Translations under genes and position numbers: made by a program
Part shown: positions 42,916-53,145 of the stretch, piece after piece
Layout of the letters: each line of letters starts with the position of its first letter
Numbering within the stretch: position 1 is the stretch's first letter
Source: Streptococcus mitis NCTC 12261
GTDB lineage: Bacteria; Bacillota; Bacilli; Lactobacillales; Streptococcaceae
DNA length: 64,000 bases
Assembly (NCBI RefSeq): GCF_000148585.2
Contig: NZ_CP028414.1
Span: 425,501 to 489,500, forward strand
Direction of reading: 5' to 3'
Notes under the pieces: model-generated
Told to the model about the DNA's origin: nothing
Database searches by the model: none
The model's input: the letters and a program-made list of their open reading frames with translations, nothing else

Positions 42916-43203
42916 ATGACACGTCTAAAATCATTTATTACACGCTATTCTAAGGTCTATATTGGTTTAGTTCTGTTGATCTGGATTGCTTTCTTCTTTC
43001 TTCCTTGGGGCAGTCCGATTCTGGGGGGAAAGATTGACCTCTTCAGCATACAGAAAGTCTTGCTAGTTTTTGGTATTCTGTCTATTTTGATGGCCTTGCT
43101 GTCCAAGAAAGTCAGTCTCTTTGTTTTTGGATTGATCTGCTGTTTTTCTCTTTGGATTAATCTATTTATCCTATTTGCGATTTTGCCGATTTTTGGCAAT
43201 TAA
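42916..43203 (+). CDS. Small membrane protein
   Basis: A 95-residue protein with three membrane helices follows AGGAGG. It is not clearly homologous to the two small membrane proteins before it, although all three are co-directional. The function is unknown. A terminator follows. Confidence 0.6.
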   Translation: MTRLKSFITRYSKVYIGLVLLIWIAFFFLPWGSPILGGKIDLFSIQKVLLVFGILSILMALLSKKVSLFVFGLICCFSLWINLFILFAILPIFGN

Positions 43204-43220
43204 AGTATCATAAAAGTCAG

Positions 43221-43252
43221 AGAGGTTAGCTTGGAAACTAGCCTCTTTTTCC
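43221..43252 (+). terminator. Terminator before secA
   Basis: GAGGTTAG can pair with CTAGCCTC (one G-U pair), followed by five T. Confidence 0.7.
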
Positions 43253-43274
43253 TTTTCAAAATGGGGATTCTTCC

Positions 43275-43303
43275 TTGAAAATAATCAGTAATTGTGCTAA
43301 AAT
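43275..43303 (+). promoter_or_regulatory. secA promoter
   Basis: TTGAAA (43275-43280) and TAAAAT (43298-43303) with a 17-bp spacer lie about 45 bp before the start codon. Confidence 0.6.
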
Positions 43304-43348
43304 TAAAAGAACATTCTAAAATATTCGGAATTTAAAGTAAGGAAAAAC

Positions 43349-45862
43349 ATGGCTAATATTTTAAAAACAATTATCGAAAATGATAAAGGAGAAATCCGTC
43401 GTCTGGAAAAGATGGCTGACAAGGTTTTCAAATACGAAGACCAAATGGCTGCTTTGACAGATGACCAACTAAAAGCAAAAACAGTTGAATTTAAAGAACG
43501 TTATCAAAATGGAGAATCACTGGATTCATTGCTTTATGAAGCATTTGCGGTTGTCCGTGAGGGTGCCAAACGTGTCCTAGGTCTCTTCCCATATAAGGTT
43601 CAGGTAATGGGGGGAATCGTTCTTCACCATGGTGACGTGCCAGAGATGCGTACAGGGGAAGGAAAAACATTGACTGCGACCATGCCGGTATACCTCAATG
43701 CTCTTTCAGGTAAAGGGGTTCACGTAGTTACGGTTAACGAATACCTGTCAGAACGTGATGCGACTGAGATGGGTGAATTGTATTCTTGGCTTGGCTTGTC
43801 AGTAGGGATTAACTTGGCTGCCAAATCTCCAATGGAGAAAAAAGAAGCCTATGAGTGTGATATTACTTACTCAACCAACTCAGAAATCGGATTTGACTAC
43901 CTTCGTGACAACATGGTTGTTCGTGCTGAAAACATGGTACAACGTCCGCTTAACTATGCCTTGGTCGATGAGGTTGACTCTATCTTGATTGACGAGGCCC
44001 GTACACCTTTGATCGTATCAGGTGCTAATGCAGTTGAAACCAGTCAGCTCTACCACATGGCAGACCACTATGTAAAATCTTTGGACAAAGACGACTACAT
44101 CATCGATGTGCAGTCTAAGACTATTGGTTTGTCTGATTCAGGGATTGACAAGGCTGAAAGCTACTTCAAGCTTGACAATCTCTATGACATCGAAAACGTA
44201 GCTCTGACTCACTTTATCGATAACGCCCTTCGTGCCAACTACATTATGCTTCTCGATATTGACTATGTGGTGAGCGAAGAACAAGAAATCTTGATCGTTG
44301 ACCAATTTACGGGTCGTACTATGGAAGGTCGTCGTTATTCTGATGGATTGCACCAAGCTATTGAAGCCAAAGAAGGTGTGCCAATTCAGGATGAAACCAA
44401 GACATCTGCCTCAATCACTTACCAAAACCTTTTCCGTATGTACAAGAAATTGTCTGGTATGACGGGTACAGGTAAGACTGAGGAAGAAGAATTCCGTGAA
44501 ATTTACAACATTCGTGTTATTCCAATCCCAACCAACCGTCCTGTTCAACGTATTGACCACTCAGACCTTCTTTATGCAAGTATCGAGGCTAAGTTTAAGG
44601 CGGTTGTCGAAGATGTTAAGGCTCGTTACCAAAAAGGTCAACCAGTCTTGGTTGGTACAGTAGCGGTTGAAACCAGTGACTATATTTCTAAGAAATTAGT
44701 CGCAGCTGGCGTTCCTCACGAGGTCTTGAATGCCAAAAACCACTATAAAGAAGCCCAAATCATCATGAATGCTGGTCAACGTGGTGCTGTTACCATTGCG
44801 ACTAACATGGCCGGTCGTGGTACCGACATCAAGCTTGGTGAAGGGGTTCGCGAATTGGGTGGACTTTGTGTTATTGGTACAGAACGTCATGAAAGCCGTC
44901 GTATCGATAACCAGCTTCGTGGACGTTCAGGTCGTCAAGGAGACCCAGGTGAGTCACAATTCTACCTATCTCTTGAAGATGATTTGATGAAACGTTTTGG
45001 TTCTGAACGCTTGAAGGGAATCTTTGAACGCTTGAATATGTCTGAAGAGGCCATTGAGTCTCGTATGTTGACGCGTCAGGTTGAAGCAGCACAAAAACGT
45101 GTCGAAGGAAATAACTACGATACTCGTAAACAAGTCCTTCAATACGACGATGTCATGCGTGAACAACGTGAGATTATCTACGCTCAACGTTACGATGTCA
45201 TCACTGCAGACCGTGACTTGGCACCCGAAATTCAGGCTATGATCAAACGTACAATTGGTCGTGTCGTTGATGGTCATGCGCGTGCGAAACAAGATGAAAA
45301 ACTAGAAGCAATTTTGAACTTTGCTAAGTACAACTTGCTTCCTGAAGATTCGATTGCAATCGAAGACTTGTCAGGCTTGTCTGATAAGGCTATTAAGGAA
45401 GAACTCTTCCAACGTGCCTTGCAAGTTTATGATAGTCAGGTTTCAAAACTACGTGATGAAGAAGCAGTTAAAGAATTCCAAAAAGTCTTGATTCTACGAG
45501 TGGTAGATAACAAGTGGACAGATCATATCGATGCCCTCGATCAATTGCGTAATGCGGTTGGACTTCGTGGTTATGCTCAGAACAACCCTGTTGTTGAGTA
45601 TCAGGCAGAAGGTTTCCGTATGTTTAATGATATGATTGGTTCGATTGAGTTTGATGTGACACGTTTGATGATGAAAGCCCAAATTCATGAACAAGAAAGA
45701 CCACAAGCAGAACACCATATCAGTACAACAGCGACCCGCAATATCGCTGCCCACCAAGCAAATATACCAGAAGATTTGGATTTGAGTCAGATTGGACGGA
45801 ATGAACTTTGCCCATGTGGTTCTGGTAAGAAGTTTAAAAACTGTCACGGTAAAAGACAATAA
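43349..45862 (+). CDS. secA: Preprotein translocase ATPase SecA
   Basis: The 837-residue motor protein has Walker A ([11 protein letters not shown]), [15 protein letters not shown], the helicase-like second nucleotide-binding domain ([15 protein letters not shown]) and the C-terminal zinc-binding [14 protein letters not shown]. It drives protein export through SecYEG. Codon use is that of a highly expressed gene. Confidence 0.97.
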   Translation: MANILKTIIENDKGEIRRLEKMADKVFKYEDQMAALTDDQLKAKTVEFKERYQNGESLDSLLYEAFAVVREGAKRVLGLFPYKVQVMGGIVLHHGDVPEMRTGEGKTLTATMPVYLNALSGKGVHVVTVNEYLSERDATEMGELYSWLGLSVGINLAAKSPMEKKEAYECDITYSTNSEIGFDYLRDNMVVRAENMVQRPLNYALVDEVDSILIDEARTPLIVSGANAVETSQLYHMADHYVKSLDKDDYIIDVQSKTIGLSDSGIDKAESYFKLDNLYDIENVALTHFIDNALRANYIMLLDIDYVVSEEQEILIVDQFTGRTMEGRRYSDGLHQAIEAKEGVPIQDETKTSASITYQNLFRMYKKLSGMTGTGKTEEEEFREIYNIRVIPIPTNRPVQRIDHSDLLYASIEAKFKAVVEDVKARYQKGQPVLVGTVAVETSDYISKKLVAAGVPHEVLNAKNHYKEAQIIMNAGQRGAVTIATNMAGRGTDIKLGEGVRELGGLCVIGTERHESRRIDNQLRGRSGRQGDPGESQFYLSLEDDLMKRFGSERLKGIFERLNMSEEAIESRMLTRQVEAAQKRVEGNNYDTRKQVLQYDDVMREQREIIYAQRYDVITADRDLAPEIQAMIKRTIGRVVDGHARAKQDEKLEAILNFAKYNLLPEDSIAIEDLSGLSDKAIKEELFQRALQVYDSQVSKLRDEEAVKEFQKVLILRVVDNKWTDHIDALDQLRNAVGLRGYAQNNPVVEYQAEGFRMFNDMIGSIEFDVTRLMMKAQIHEQERPQAEHHISTTATRNIAAHQANIPEDLDLSQIGRNELCPCGSGKKFKNCHGKRQ

Positions 45863-45880
45863 AATGAGATAGTTTAGAGG

Positions 45881-45919
45881 CGGATACCTTGTGAAAAGTA
45901 AATTTTTACTTGGTATCCG
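45881..45919 (+). terminator. Hairpin between secA and the DAHP synthase genes
   Basis: CGGATACC (45881-45888) pairs with GGTATCCG (45912-45919), enclosing an inner AAGTAAA/TTTACTT stem; TTTGCTTT follows. It may terminate or attenuate. Confidence 0.55.
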
Positions 45920-45942
45920 TTTGCTTTATAAGGAGATGAGTT

Positions 45943-46974
45943 ATGGTATTTACAGCAAAAAGTCCTAAAATTAATATTGAAGAAGTTCGTGCCTTATCAA
46001 AATTAGAAGGTCAAGCTTTAGAGAGAAAATCACAGCGTGATCAAGAGCTAGAAGCCATTATACGTGGAGAAGACCAACGGATTCTCTTGGTAATCGGGCC
46101 ATGCTCATCTGACAATGAAGAAGCTGTTCTTGAGTACGCTAAGCGTTTGGCAGCTTTGCAAGAAGAAGTAGCAGACCGTATCTTTATGGTTATGCGTGTT
46201 TATACTGCCAAACCCCGTACCAACGGAGATGGCTATAAGGGCTTGATTCACCAGCCTAATGCGACAGAAGCGCCTAGTCTTATCAACGGAATCAAAGCCG
46301 TGCGCCATCTTCACTATCGTGTCATCACGGAAACAGGTATGACGACAGCTGATGAAATGCTTTATCCTGAAAATCTTCCGCTTGTAGATGATTTGATTTC
46401 TTACATGGCGGTTGGTGCCCGTTCAGTTGAAGACCAGCAACACCGCTTTGTGGCAAGTGGGGCAGATTTTGCGACTGGGTTTAAAAATCCAACCTCTGGA
46501 AATCTCAATGTTATGTTTAATGGGATTTATGCTGCTCAAAACAAACAAAGTTTCCTTTTCCTAGGAAAAGAAGTGGAAACAACTGGGAACCCGCTTTCGC
46601 ATGCCATTCTTCGTGGAGCGATCAATGAGTATGGTAAGAATATTCCTAACTACTACTATGATAATTTGATGGATACCATTGCTCAGTATGAGAAGATGGG
46701 CTTGGAAAATCCCTTTATCATTGTGGATACCAATCATGACAACTCTGGTAAGCAATATATGGACCAGATTCGAATTGTCCGCCAGACCTTGATTAACCGT
46801 GATTGGAATGAAAAAATCAAGCAGTACGTTCGTGGCTTTATGATTGAGTCTTATCTAGAAGACGGCCGTCAAAACGAACCGGAAGTATTTGGCAAGTCTA
46901 TCACAGACCCTTGTCTTGGCTGGGATAATACGGAAGCCCTCGTCAGAGAAATCTACCAAACGCTAGGAGAATAA
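45943..46974 (+). CDS. Type I DAHP synthase (first copy)
   Basis: A 343-residue phospho-2-dehydro-3-deoxyheptonate aldolase, which condenses phosphoenolpyruvate and erythrose-4-phosphate as the first shikimate step. Family motifs [22 protein letters not shown] and the substrate-site NPTSGN are clear. A close paralogue follows after one base. The N-terminal part probably hosts allosteric control by aromatic amino acids. Confidence 0.93.
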   Translation: MVFTAKSPKINIEEVRALSKLEGQALERKSQRDQELEAIIRGEDQRILLVIGPCSSDNEEAVLEYAKRLAALQEEVADRIFMVMRVYTAKPRTNGDGYKGLIHQPNATEAPSLINGIKAVRHLHYRVITETGMTTADEMLYPENLPLVDDLISYMAVGARSVEDQQHRFVASGADFATGFKNPTSGNLNVMFNGIYAAQNKQSFLFLGKEVETTGNPLSHAILRGAINEYGKNIPNYYYDNLMDTIAQYEKMGLENPFIIVDTNHDNSGKQYMDQIRIVRQTLINRDWNEKIKQYVRGFMIESYLEDGRQNEPEVFGKSITDPCLGWDNTEALVREIYQTLGE

Positions 46975-46975
46975 G

Positions 46976-48007
46976 ATGGCATTTATTGAAAAAGGTCAAG
47001 AAATTGATATTGAAGCAATCAAAGCAGAAACCCAATTGTCTGCGGAAGCCTTGCGACTAAAGGAGCGTCGTGATAGAGAAATGGCAGACATCATTTCAGG
47101 AGAAGATGACCGGATCCTTTTGGTGATTGGTCCTTGCTCTTCTGATAATGAAGAGGCTGTCTTGGAATATGCCCGCCGTTTATCCGCCTTGCAGAAGAAG
47201 GTGGCGGACAAGATTTTCATGGTTATGCGTGTTTATACAGCTAAACCTCGCACCAACGGAGACGGCTATAAAGGTCTGGTTCACCAACCAGATACCTCTA
47301 AGGCTCCAAGCCTGATTAACGGTTTGCAGGCTGTGCGCCAGTTGCACTATCGCGTCATTACAGAGACAGGTTTGACAACGGCAGACGAGATGCTTTATCC
47401 GTCAAATTTGGTCTTGGTAGATGATTTGGTCAGCTACCATGCTGTGGGGGCTCGTTCTGTGGAAGACCAAGAGCACCGTTTTGTGGCTTCAGGGATTGAT
47501 GCACCAGTCGGGATGAAAAATCCAACCTCTGGGAATCTTGGTGTTATGTTTAACGGTATCTATGCCGCCCAAAACAAACAAACCTTCCTCTTCCATGGTC
47601 AAGAAGTTGAGACTTCAGGAAATCCCTTGGCTCACGTCATCCTTCGTGGTGCAGTTAATGAATATGGGAAAAATGAGCCTAACTTTTACTATGAAACCTT
47701 GCTAAATGCCATTGAACGCTATGAAGCCATGGGACTTGAAAATCCCTTTATTCTCATTGATACCAACCATGATAATTCAGGCAAGCAATATATGGAGCAG
47801 ATTCGAATTGTTCGCCAGACCTTGCAAAATCGTGACTGGAATGAGAAGATTAAAAAGATAGTTCGAGGCTTTATGATTGAATCTTACCTAGCAGATGGTC
47901 GTCAAAACCAACCAGAGGTCTTTGGTTGCTCCATTACCGATCCTTGTCTAGGTTGGGAAAATACAGAGGCCTTGGTAGAAGAGATTTATGCTACCTTGAC
48001 AAAATAA
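46976..48007 (+). CDS. Type I DAHP synthase (second copy)
   Basis: The 343-residue protein is closely similar to the preceding gene, with the same [18 protein letters not shown] and NPTSGN motifs. It starts two bases after the first copy's stop. Tandem DAHP synthases in streptococci may differ in feedback sensitivity; this is not visible directly from sequence. The next gene is acpS. Confidence 0.93.
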   Translation: MAFIEKGQEIDIEAIKAETQLSAEALRLKERRDREMADIISGEDDRILLVIGPCSSDNEEAVLEYARRLSALQKKVADKIFMVMRVYTAKPRTNGDGYKGLVHQPDTSKAPSLINGLQAVRQLHYRVITETGLTTADEMLYPSNLVLVDDLVSYHAVGARSVEDQEHRFVASGIDAPVGMKNPTSGNLGVMFNGIYAAQNKQTFLFHGQEVETSGNPLAHVILRGAVNEYGKNEPNFYYETLLNAIERYEAMGLENPFILIDTNHDNSGKQYMEQIRIVRQTLQNRDWNEKIKKIVRGFMIESYLADGRQNQPEVFGCSITDPCLGWENTEALVEEIYATLTK

Positions 48008-48051
48008 GTGAAAAGGATGGAGTTGGGGGATCTCAACTCCTTTTGATGAGA

Positions 48052-48414
48052 ATGATAGTTGGACACGGAATTGACATCGAAGAATTGGCTTCGATAGAAA
48101 GCGCAGTTACACGACATGAAGGCTTTGCTAAGCGCGTGCTGACCGCTAAGGAAATGGAGCGCTTCACCAGTCTCAAAGGGCGCAGGCAGATTGAATATTT
48201 GGCTGGTCGCTGGTCGGCTAAGGAGGCCTTTTCCAAGGCTATGGGAACTGGTATTGGCAAGCTCGGTTTTCAAGATTTAGAAGTCTTGAATAATGAACGC
48301 GGGGCGCCTTATTTTAGTCAGTCACCATTTTCAGGAAAGATTTGGCTGTCTATCAGCCATACAGATCAGTTTGTGACAGCCAGTGTCATTTTGGAGGAAA
48401 ATCATGAAAGCTAG
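48052..48414 (+). CDS. acpS: Holo-[acyl-carrier-protein] synthase
   Basis: ATG 48052 ([12 protein letters not shown]) gives 120 residues, the usual length; longer frames begin inside the DAHP synthase gene. The catalytic motifs GIDIEE and [12 protein letters not shown] bind magnesium and CoA. It transfers phosphopantetheine to acyl carrier protein. Its end overlaps alr by 11 bp. Confidence 0.94.
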   Translation: MIVGHGIDIEELASIESAVTRHEGFAKRVLTAKEMERFTSLKGRRQIEYLAGRWSAKEAFSKAMGTGIGKLGFQDLEVLNNERGAPYFSQSPFSGKIWLSISHTDQFVTASVILEENHES

Positions 48415-49507
48415 TCCGCATAGACCAACCAAGGCTCTGATTCATCTGGGAGCTATTCGACAAAATATTCAGCAAATGGGGGCTCATATCCCTGAAGGAA
48501 CACTCAAATTTGCAGTAGTCAAGGCTAATGCCTATGGTCATGGAGCTGTTGCCGTTGCCACGACTATTCAAGATGATGTTGATGGCTTTTGCGTTTCCAA
48601 TATCGATGAAGCTATTGAACTCAGACAGGCTGGACTCAGCAAGCGAATCCTTATTTTAGGAGTTTCTGAAATCGAAGTTGTTGCTCTAGCTAAAGAATAT
48701 GACATCACCTTGACTGTAGCTGGACTGGAGTGGATTCAAGCACTCTTAGATAAGGAAGCGGACTTAACTGGATTAACAGTCCACCTCAAGATTGATTCAG
48801 GAATGGGACGGATTGGTTTTCGAGAGGCTCATGAGGCTGAGCAGGCTCAAGACTTGCTCCAACAACATGGTGCTCGTGTTGAAGGGATTTTTACCCACTT
48901 TGCTACTGCAGACGAGAAATCAGATGACTACTTTAATACCCAGTTAGAACGGTTTAAAACTATTTTAGCCGGTATGAAAGGTCTTCCAGAGCTGATACAT
49001 GCCAGCAATTCGGCAACGACTCTTTGGCATGCAGAGACTATTTTCAATGCGGTCCGTATGGGGGATGCCATGTATGGTCTTAATCCTAGCGGAGAGGTTT
49101 TGGACTTACCTTATGACTTGAAACCAGCCTTGACCTTGGAATCTGCTCTGGTTCATGTCAAGACAGTTTCAGCTGGAGCTTGCATGGGCTATGGAGCGAC
49201 CTATCAGGCGGATAGCGAGCAAGTCATAGCGACGGTGCCAATCGGCTATGCGGATGGTTGGACACGAGATATGCAAAATTTCGCTGTCTTGGTAGATGGG
49301 CAAGCTTGCCCAATCGTTGGGCGGGTTTCGATGGACCAAATCACCATTCGTCTGCCTAAGCTTTATCCCTTAGGAACAAAGGTAACCTTGATTGGTTCTA
49401 ACGGGGACAAGGAAATTACAGCTACTCAGGTAGCGACCTACCGTGGGACTATTAACTATGAGGTGGTTTGTCTTCTCAGCGACCGCATTCCGAGAGAATA
49501 TTATTAG
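48404..49507 (+). CDS. alr: Alanine racemase
   Basis: ATG 48404 after GGAGG gives 367 residues. The pyridoxal phosphate lysine is K40 in [11 protein letters not shown], and the second catalytic tyrosine lies in the C-terminal barrel region (MGYGATY). It makes D-alanine for cell wall precursors. It overlaps acpS and precedes recG, a conserved order. Confidence 0.95.
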   Translation: MKASPHRPTKALIHLGAIRQNIQQMGAHIPEGTLKFAVVKANAYGHGAVAVATTIQDDVDGFCVSNIDEAIELRQAGLSKRILILGVSEIEVVALAKEYDITLTVAGLEWIQALLDKEADLTGLTVHLKIDSGMGRIGFREAHEAEQAQDLLQQHGARVEGIFTHFATADEKSDDYFNTQLERFKTILAGMKGLPELIHASNSATTLWHAETIFNAVRMGDAMYGLNPSGEVLDLPYDLKPALTLESALVHVKTVSAGACMGYGATYQADSEQVIATVPIGYADGWTRDMQNFAVLVDGQACPIVGRVSMDQITIRLPKLYPLGTKVTLIGSNGDKEITATQVATYRGTINYEVVCLLSDRIPREYY

Positions 49508-49525
49508 AAAAGAAAGGAGTGGAGC

Positions 49526-51541
49526 ATGAATCTACATCAACCCTTGCATGTCTTACCTGGTGTGGGACCAAAGTCAGCAGAAAAATACGCCAAACTAGGA
49601 ATTGAAAACTTGCAAGACCTCTTGCTCTACTTTCCTTTCCGTTACGAAGACTTTAAAACCAAGCAGGTGCTGGAGCTGGAAGACGGAGAAAAGGCGGTTT
49701 TGTCTGGTCAAGTCGTGACTCCTGCTAGTGTTCAGTATTATGGTTTCAAGCGCAATCGACTGCGTTTTAGTCTCAAGCAGGGAGAAGTTGTTTTTGCGGT
49801 GAATTTCTTTAACCAGCCCTATCTGGCTGATAAGATAGAGTTGGGAGCAACTCTTGCCGTCTTTGGAAAATGGGACCGTGCCAAGGCTAGTCTGACTGGG
49901 ATGAAGGTCCTGGCTCAGGTGGAAGATGACCTCCAGCCTGTCTATCGTCTGACTCAGGGAATCAGTCAAGCCAGTCTGGTCAAGGTCATCAAAACGGCCT
50001 TTGATCAGGGCCTGGACCTCTTGATAGAGGAAAATCTGCCCCAGTCCTTGCTGGACAAATACAAACTCATGTCCCGTTGTCAGGCAGTCCGAGCTATGCA
50101 TTTTCCAAAGGATTTGGGAGAATACAAGCAGGCCCTTCGCCGTATCAAGTTTGAGGAACTCTTTTATTTCCAAATGCAATTGCAAACGCTCAAATCTGAA
50201 AATAGAGTTCAGGGAAGCGGTCTGGTTCTGGACTGGTCTCAGGAAAAAGTGTCAGCTGTTAAAGAAAGTCTGCCATTTGCCCTGACCCAAGCTCAGGAAA
50301 AGAGTTTGCAGGAAATTTTAACTGATATGAAGTCCGACCACCACATGAATCGTCTCCTACAAGGGGATGTGGGGAGTGGGAAAACAGTAGTCGCTGGTTT
50401 GGCCATGTTTGCGGCGGTGACAGCTGGCTACCAATCAGCCCTCATGGTGCCAACAGAAATCTTAGCAGAGCAACACTTTGAGAGTTTGAAGAGTCTCTTC
50501 CCAGACTTGAAACTGGCTCTCTTAACAGGTTCCTTAAAAGCTGCAGAAAAAAGAGAAGTCTTGGAGACCATTGCCAAGGGTGAGGCCGACTTTATTATCG
50601 GAACTCATGCTTTGATACAAGATGGAGTGGATTATGCTCGTCTTGGCTTGATTATCATCGATGAGCAGCACCGTTTTGGTGTGGGGCAAAGGCGTATTTT
50701 ACGGGAAAAAGGGGACAATCCTGACGTTCTCATGATGACGGCAACTCCTATTCCACGGACGCTGGCTATCACAGCCTTTGGCGATATGGATGTTTCCATT
50801 ATCGACCAGATGCCAGCAGGGAGGAAGCCTATTGTGACGCGCTGGATCAAACATGAGCAACTACCTCAGGTCTTGACTTGGTTAGAGGGAGAAATCCAAA
50901 AAGGTTCTCAAGCCTATGTTATCTCTCCCTTGATTGAAGAATCAGAAGCTCTGGATTTGAAAAATGCCATTGCCTTATCTGAGGAGTTGACGGCTCATTT
51001 TGCAGGTAAGGCAGAAGTGGCTCTTCTACATGGTAAGATGAAGAGTGACGAAAAAGATCAGATTATGCAGGAGTTCAAAGAGCAAAAAACGGATATTCTA
51101 GTTTCGACAACGGTTATCGAGGTCGGGGTTAATGTTCCAAATGCGACCGTCATGATTATCATGGATGCCGATCGCTTCGGGCTCAGCCAGCTTCACCAGC
51201 TCAGAGGTCGTGTTGGTCGGGGAGATAAGCAGTCCTATGCAGTTCTTGTTGCCAATCCCAAGACGGATTCTGGGAAAGACCGTATGCGCATCATGACAGA
51301 AACCACCAATGGTTTTGTTCTTGCTGAGGAAGATTTGAAAATGCGTGGTTCAGGTGAGATTTTTGGAACTAGACAGTCAGGTCTTCCAGAATTCCAAGTG
51401 GCTGATATTATCGAAGATTTCCCAATTTTAGAAGAAGCCAGAAAAGTTGCTAGCTACATTAGTTCAATAGAAGGCTGGCAAGAGGATCCGGAATGGCGCA
51501 TGATTGCCCTTCATTTGGAAAAGAAAGAACATCTAGATTAA
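49526..51541 (+). CDS. recG: ATP-dependent DNA helicase RecG
   Basis: The 671-residue helicase has an N-terminal wedge domain (PGVGPKSAEKYAKLG), Walker A (QGDVGSGKTVVA), DEQHR and the C-terminal motif QLRGRVGRG. It remodels stalled forks and recombination intermediates. An AAAGGAG site precedes the start, and a RUP-like repeat follows the stop. Confidence 0.96.
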   Translation: MNLHQPLHVLPGVGPKSAEKYAKLGIENLQDLLLYFPFRYEDFKTKQVLELEDGEKAVLSGQVVTPASVQYYGFKRNRLRFSLKQGEVVFAVNFFNQPYLADKIELGATLAVFGKWDRAKASLTGMKVLAQVEDDLQPVYRLTQGISQASLVKVIKTAFDQGLDLLIEENLPQSLLDKYKLMSRCQAVRAMHFPKDLGEYKQALRRIKFEELFYFQMQLQTLKSENRVQGSGLVLDWSQEKVSAVKESLPFALTQAQEKSLQEILTDMKSDHHMNRLLQGDVGSGKTVVAGLAMFAAVTAGYQSALMVPTEILAEQHFESLKSLFPDLKLALLTGSLKAAEKREVLETIAKGEADFIIGTHALIQDGVDYARLGLIIIDEQHRFGVGQRRILREKGDNPDVLMMTATPIPRTLAITAFGDMDVSIIDQMPAGRKPIVTRWIKHEQLPQVLTWLEGEIQKGSQAYVISPLIEESEALDLKNAIALSEELTAHFAGKAEVALLHGKMKSDEKDQIMQEFKEQKTDILVSTTVIEVGVNVPNATVMIIMDADRFGLSQLHQLRGRVGRGDKQSYAVLVANPKTDSGKDRMRIMTETTNGFVLAEEDLKMRGSGEIFGTRQSGLPEFQVADIIEDFPILEEARKVASYISSIEGWQEDPEWRMIALHLEKKEHLD

Positions 51542-51561
51542 GCTTTCTCTAAGGAAATCTT

Positions 51562-51666
51562 ATACTCAATGAAAATCAAAGAGCAAACTAGGAAGCTAGC
51601 CGCAAGCTGTACTTGAGTACGGTAAGGCGACGCTGACGTGGTTTGAATTTGATTTTCGAAGAGTAT
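51562..51666. repeat. RUP-like repeat
   Basis: A 105-bp copy oriented opposite to that at 7726, with ends ATACTCAATGAAAATC and GATTTTCGAAGAGTAT. It lies between recG and the small transcription unit at 51.7 kb. Confidence 0.8.
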
Positions 51667-51691
51667 TAAGCTAGCTTTCAGGTTTGCCCTT

Positions 51692-51697
51692 TATACT
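51692..51697 (+). promoter_or_regulatory. -10 box before the 20-codon ORF
   Basis: TATACT precedes the ORF by about 32 bp. No good -35 box is present at the usual distance. Confidence 0.4.
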
Positions 51698-51728
51698 AGA
51701 GTCATCAAAAAGAAACGAGGACTCTCAT

Positions 51729-51791
51729 ATGACAGTAACGATTAAAGTAAATTACCAAACCACTTTCCAGAAGAAAGAAGCAACAAAATAA
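51729..51791 (+). CDS. 20-residue ORF in its own transcription unit
   Basis: ATG 51729 follows ACGAGG by 8 bases and TAA ends the frame at 51791, encoding MTVTIKVNYQTTFQKKEATK. A TATACT box precedes and a clear terminator follows 16 bp later, so the unit looks expressed. The peptide is basic and polar, without a secretion signal. It could be a small protein, a leader peptide or a chance frame. No family was recognised. Confidence 0.4.
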   Translation: MTVTIKVNYQTTFQKKEATK

Positions 51792-51807
51792 TATAAATAG
51801 AAGGAAG

Positions 51808-51830
51808 AAAGAGCGAAATGCTCTTTTTTC
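51808..51830 (+). terminator. Terminator after the 20-codon ORF
   Basis: AAAGAGC and GCTCTTT pair around GAAAT, followed by a T-run. Confidence 0.75.
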
Positions 51831-51834
51831 GTTT

Positions 51835-51850
51835 CTAAAACTACTTTCAG
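51835..51850 (+). promoter_or_regulatory. NanR-like motif upstream of the acetyl esterase gene
   Basis: CTAAAACTACTTTCAG differs by one base from CTGAAACTACTTTCAG in the nanE promoter region and recurs at 60183. It lies 55 bp upstream of the esterase -35 box. Confidence 0.5.
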
Positions 51851-51904
51851 CCCATCATCCTAAAAGTAAAGAATCTAAAATCTCTTTCTATTTACCCTTC
51901 TTTC

Positions 51905-51933
51905 TTGCATTGCTTTTCTAGATATGCTAGAGT
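51905..51933 (+). promoter_or_regulatory. Acetyl esterase gene promoter
   Basis: TTGCAT (51905-51910), a 17-bp spacer with TGC just before, and TAGAGT (51928-51933) form an extended -10 promoter. Confidence 0.6.
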
Positions 51934-51964
51934 GGTGGTAGCGATTACAAAAAAGGAGCATGCT

Positions 51965-52945
51965 ATGAAAAATCCAGCTTTATTAGAAGAAATTAAGACC
52001 TATCTAGGAAGGGACGAGGTTCCACAAGACTTTGATGCTTTTTGGGATGAGGAAGTGAAAAAAGTTTCCAATCTTCCAGCTTATCAGTTGGAGGAAAGGA
52101 ATTTCCACATTCCTCAAGTAAAGTGCTATGAATTAACCTTTGAAGGAACCAATGAAGGCAAGGTCTATGCACGCGTCGTTCTTCCGAAGAGTGACGAGAA
52201 GGTTCCGATAATCTTCCATTTTCATGGTTATATGGGACGTGGCTGGGACTGGGCTGACATGCTGGCCTTCACCGTAGCTGGTTACGGTGTTGTTTCCATG
52301 GATGTGCGGGGGCAGTCGGGTTACTCACAAGACAGCTTGCGTTCTCCTCTAGGAAATACGGTCAAGGGGCATATCATCCGTGGGGCTGTGGAAGGTCGGG
52401 ATCACCTCTTTTATAAGGATGTTTATCTGGATATTTACCAGTTGGTTGAAATTGTTGCCAGTCTGTCTCAGGTTGATGAGAAGCGTCTTTCTAGCTATGG
52501 TGCCTCACAAGGAGGTGCTCTAGCTCTAGTTGCAGCAGCACTCAATCCTCGGATTCATAAAACAGTTGCCATTTATCCCTTCTTGTCAGACTTTAGACGA
52601 GTGCTTGAGATTGGTAATACTAGCGAGGCTTACGACGAACTGTTCCGTTATTTCAAGTTTCACGATCCCTTCCACGAAACTGAGGAGGAAATCATAGCGA
52701 CCCTTGCCTATATCGATGTGAAAAATCTTGCCCATCGTATCAAGGGTGAGGTTAAGATGATTACGGGCTTGGACGATGATGTTTGCTATCCTATTACCCA
52801 GTTTGCGATTTACAACCGGCTGACCTGCGATAAGGCCTATCGCATCATGCCTGAGTATGCTCACGAAGTCATGAATGTCTTTGTCAATGACCAAGTCTAC
52901 AACTGGCTATGTGGTAGTGAGATTCCTTTTAAGTATGTAAAATGA
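51965..52945 (+). CDS. Acetyl xylan esterase / cephalosporin C deacetylase family protein
   Basis: ATG 51965 after AAGGAG gives 326 residues of the carbohydrate esterase 7 family: nucleophile in YGASQGG (S181), acid D270/D271 and H300 in YAHEV, plus the RGQSG motif. It removes O-acetyl groups from sugars or related substrates. No signal peptide is seen, so it acts in the cytoplasm. Its place beside the nan genes and a NanR-like motif upstream suggest imported acetylated sialic acid as one possible substrate. Confidence 0.85.
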   Translation: MKNPALLEEIKTYLGRDEVPQDFDAFWDEEVKKVSNLPAYQLEERNFHIPQVKCYELTFEGTNEGKVYARVVLPKSDEKVPIIFHFHGYMGRGWDWADMLAFTVAGYGVVSMDVRGQSGYSQDSLRSPLGNTVKGHIIRGAVEGRDHLFYKDVYLDIYQLVEIVASLSQVDEKRLSSYGASQGGALALVAAALNPRIHKTVAIYPFLSDFRRVLEIGNTSEAYDELFRYFKFHDPFHETEEEIIATLAYIDVKNLAHRIKGEVKMITGLDDDVCYPITQFAIYNRLTCDKAYRIMPEYAHEVMNVFVNDQVYNWLCGSEIPFKYVK

Positions 52946-53011
52946 TGAATGAGAGAGCCCAGTAGCTCTCTTTTTATAGTTCAGTAAAAATGTTTTAATA
53001 TAGATGGTTCT

Positions 53012-53027
53012 CTGAAACTACTTTCAG
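53012..53027 (+). promoter_or_regulatory. NanR-like operator upstream of nanE
   Basis: CTGAAACTACTTTCAG is an imperfect palindrome located 56 bp upstream of the -35 box. Nearly the same sequence precedes the neuraminate lyase gene. It is the best candidate for the RpiR-type NanR site. Confidence 0.6.
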
Positions 53028-53082
53028 AAACAGCTGTTCTATAAAATACTTTTGAAACTGAAATCTATTCTACCACAAGGTA

Positions 53083-53111
53083 TTGAAAGCGCTTTAAAAC
53101 TAATATATAAT
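53083..53111 (+). promoter_or_regulatory. nanE promoter with overlapping cre
   Basis: TTGAAA (53083-53088) and TATAAT (53106-53111) are 17 bp apart. The -35 is the first part of TTGAAAGCGCTTTAA (53083-53097), a cre-like palindrome, so CcpA binding would exclude RNA polymerase. Confidence 0.75.
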
Positions 53112-53145
53112 GAACTCATAAGAACAAAGAAAAGGAGGAAAGAGG

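Larger units (their letters stand above)
51667..51964. other. Intergenic region with a small unit and a regulatory motif
   Basis: This stretch between the RUP repeat and the acetyl esterase gene contains a 20-codon ORF with its own signals, a terminator at 51808-51830, a NanR-like motif at 51835-51850 and the esterase promoter at 51905-51933. Confidence 0.6.

Noticed and set aside
43957-44356. Antisense frames within secA and other large genes
   Set aside because: They follow codon bias of the true genes on the other strand and lack ribosome sites.
47926-48051. N-terminal extension of acpS
   Set aside because: It would begin in the middle of the DAHP synthase gene; ATG 48052 gives the normal 120 residues.
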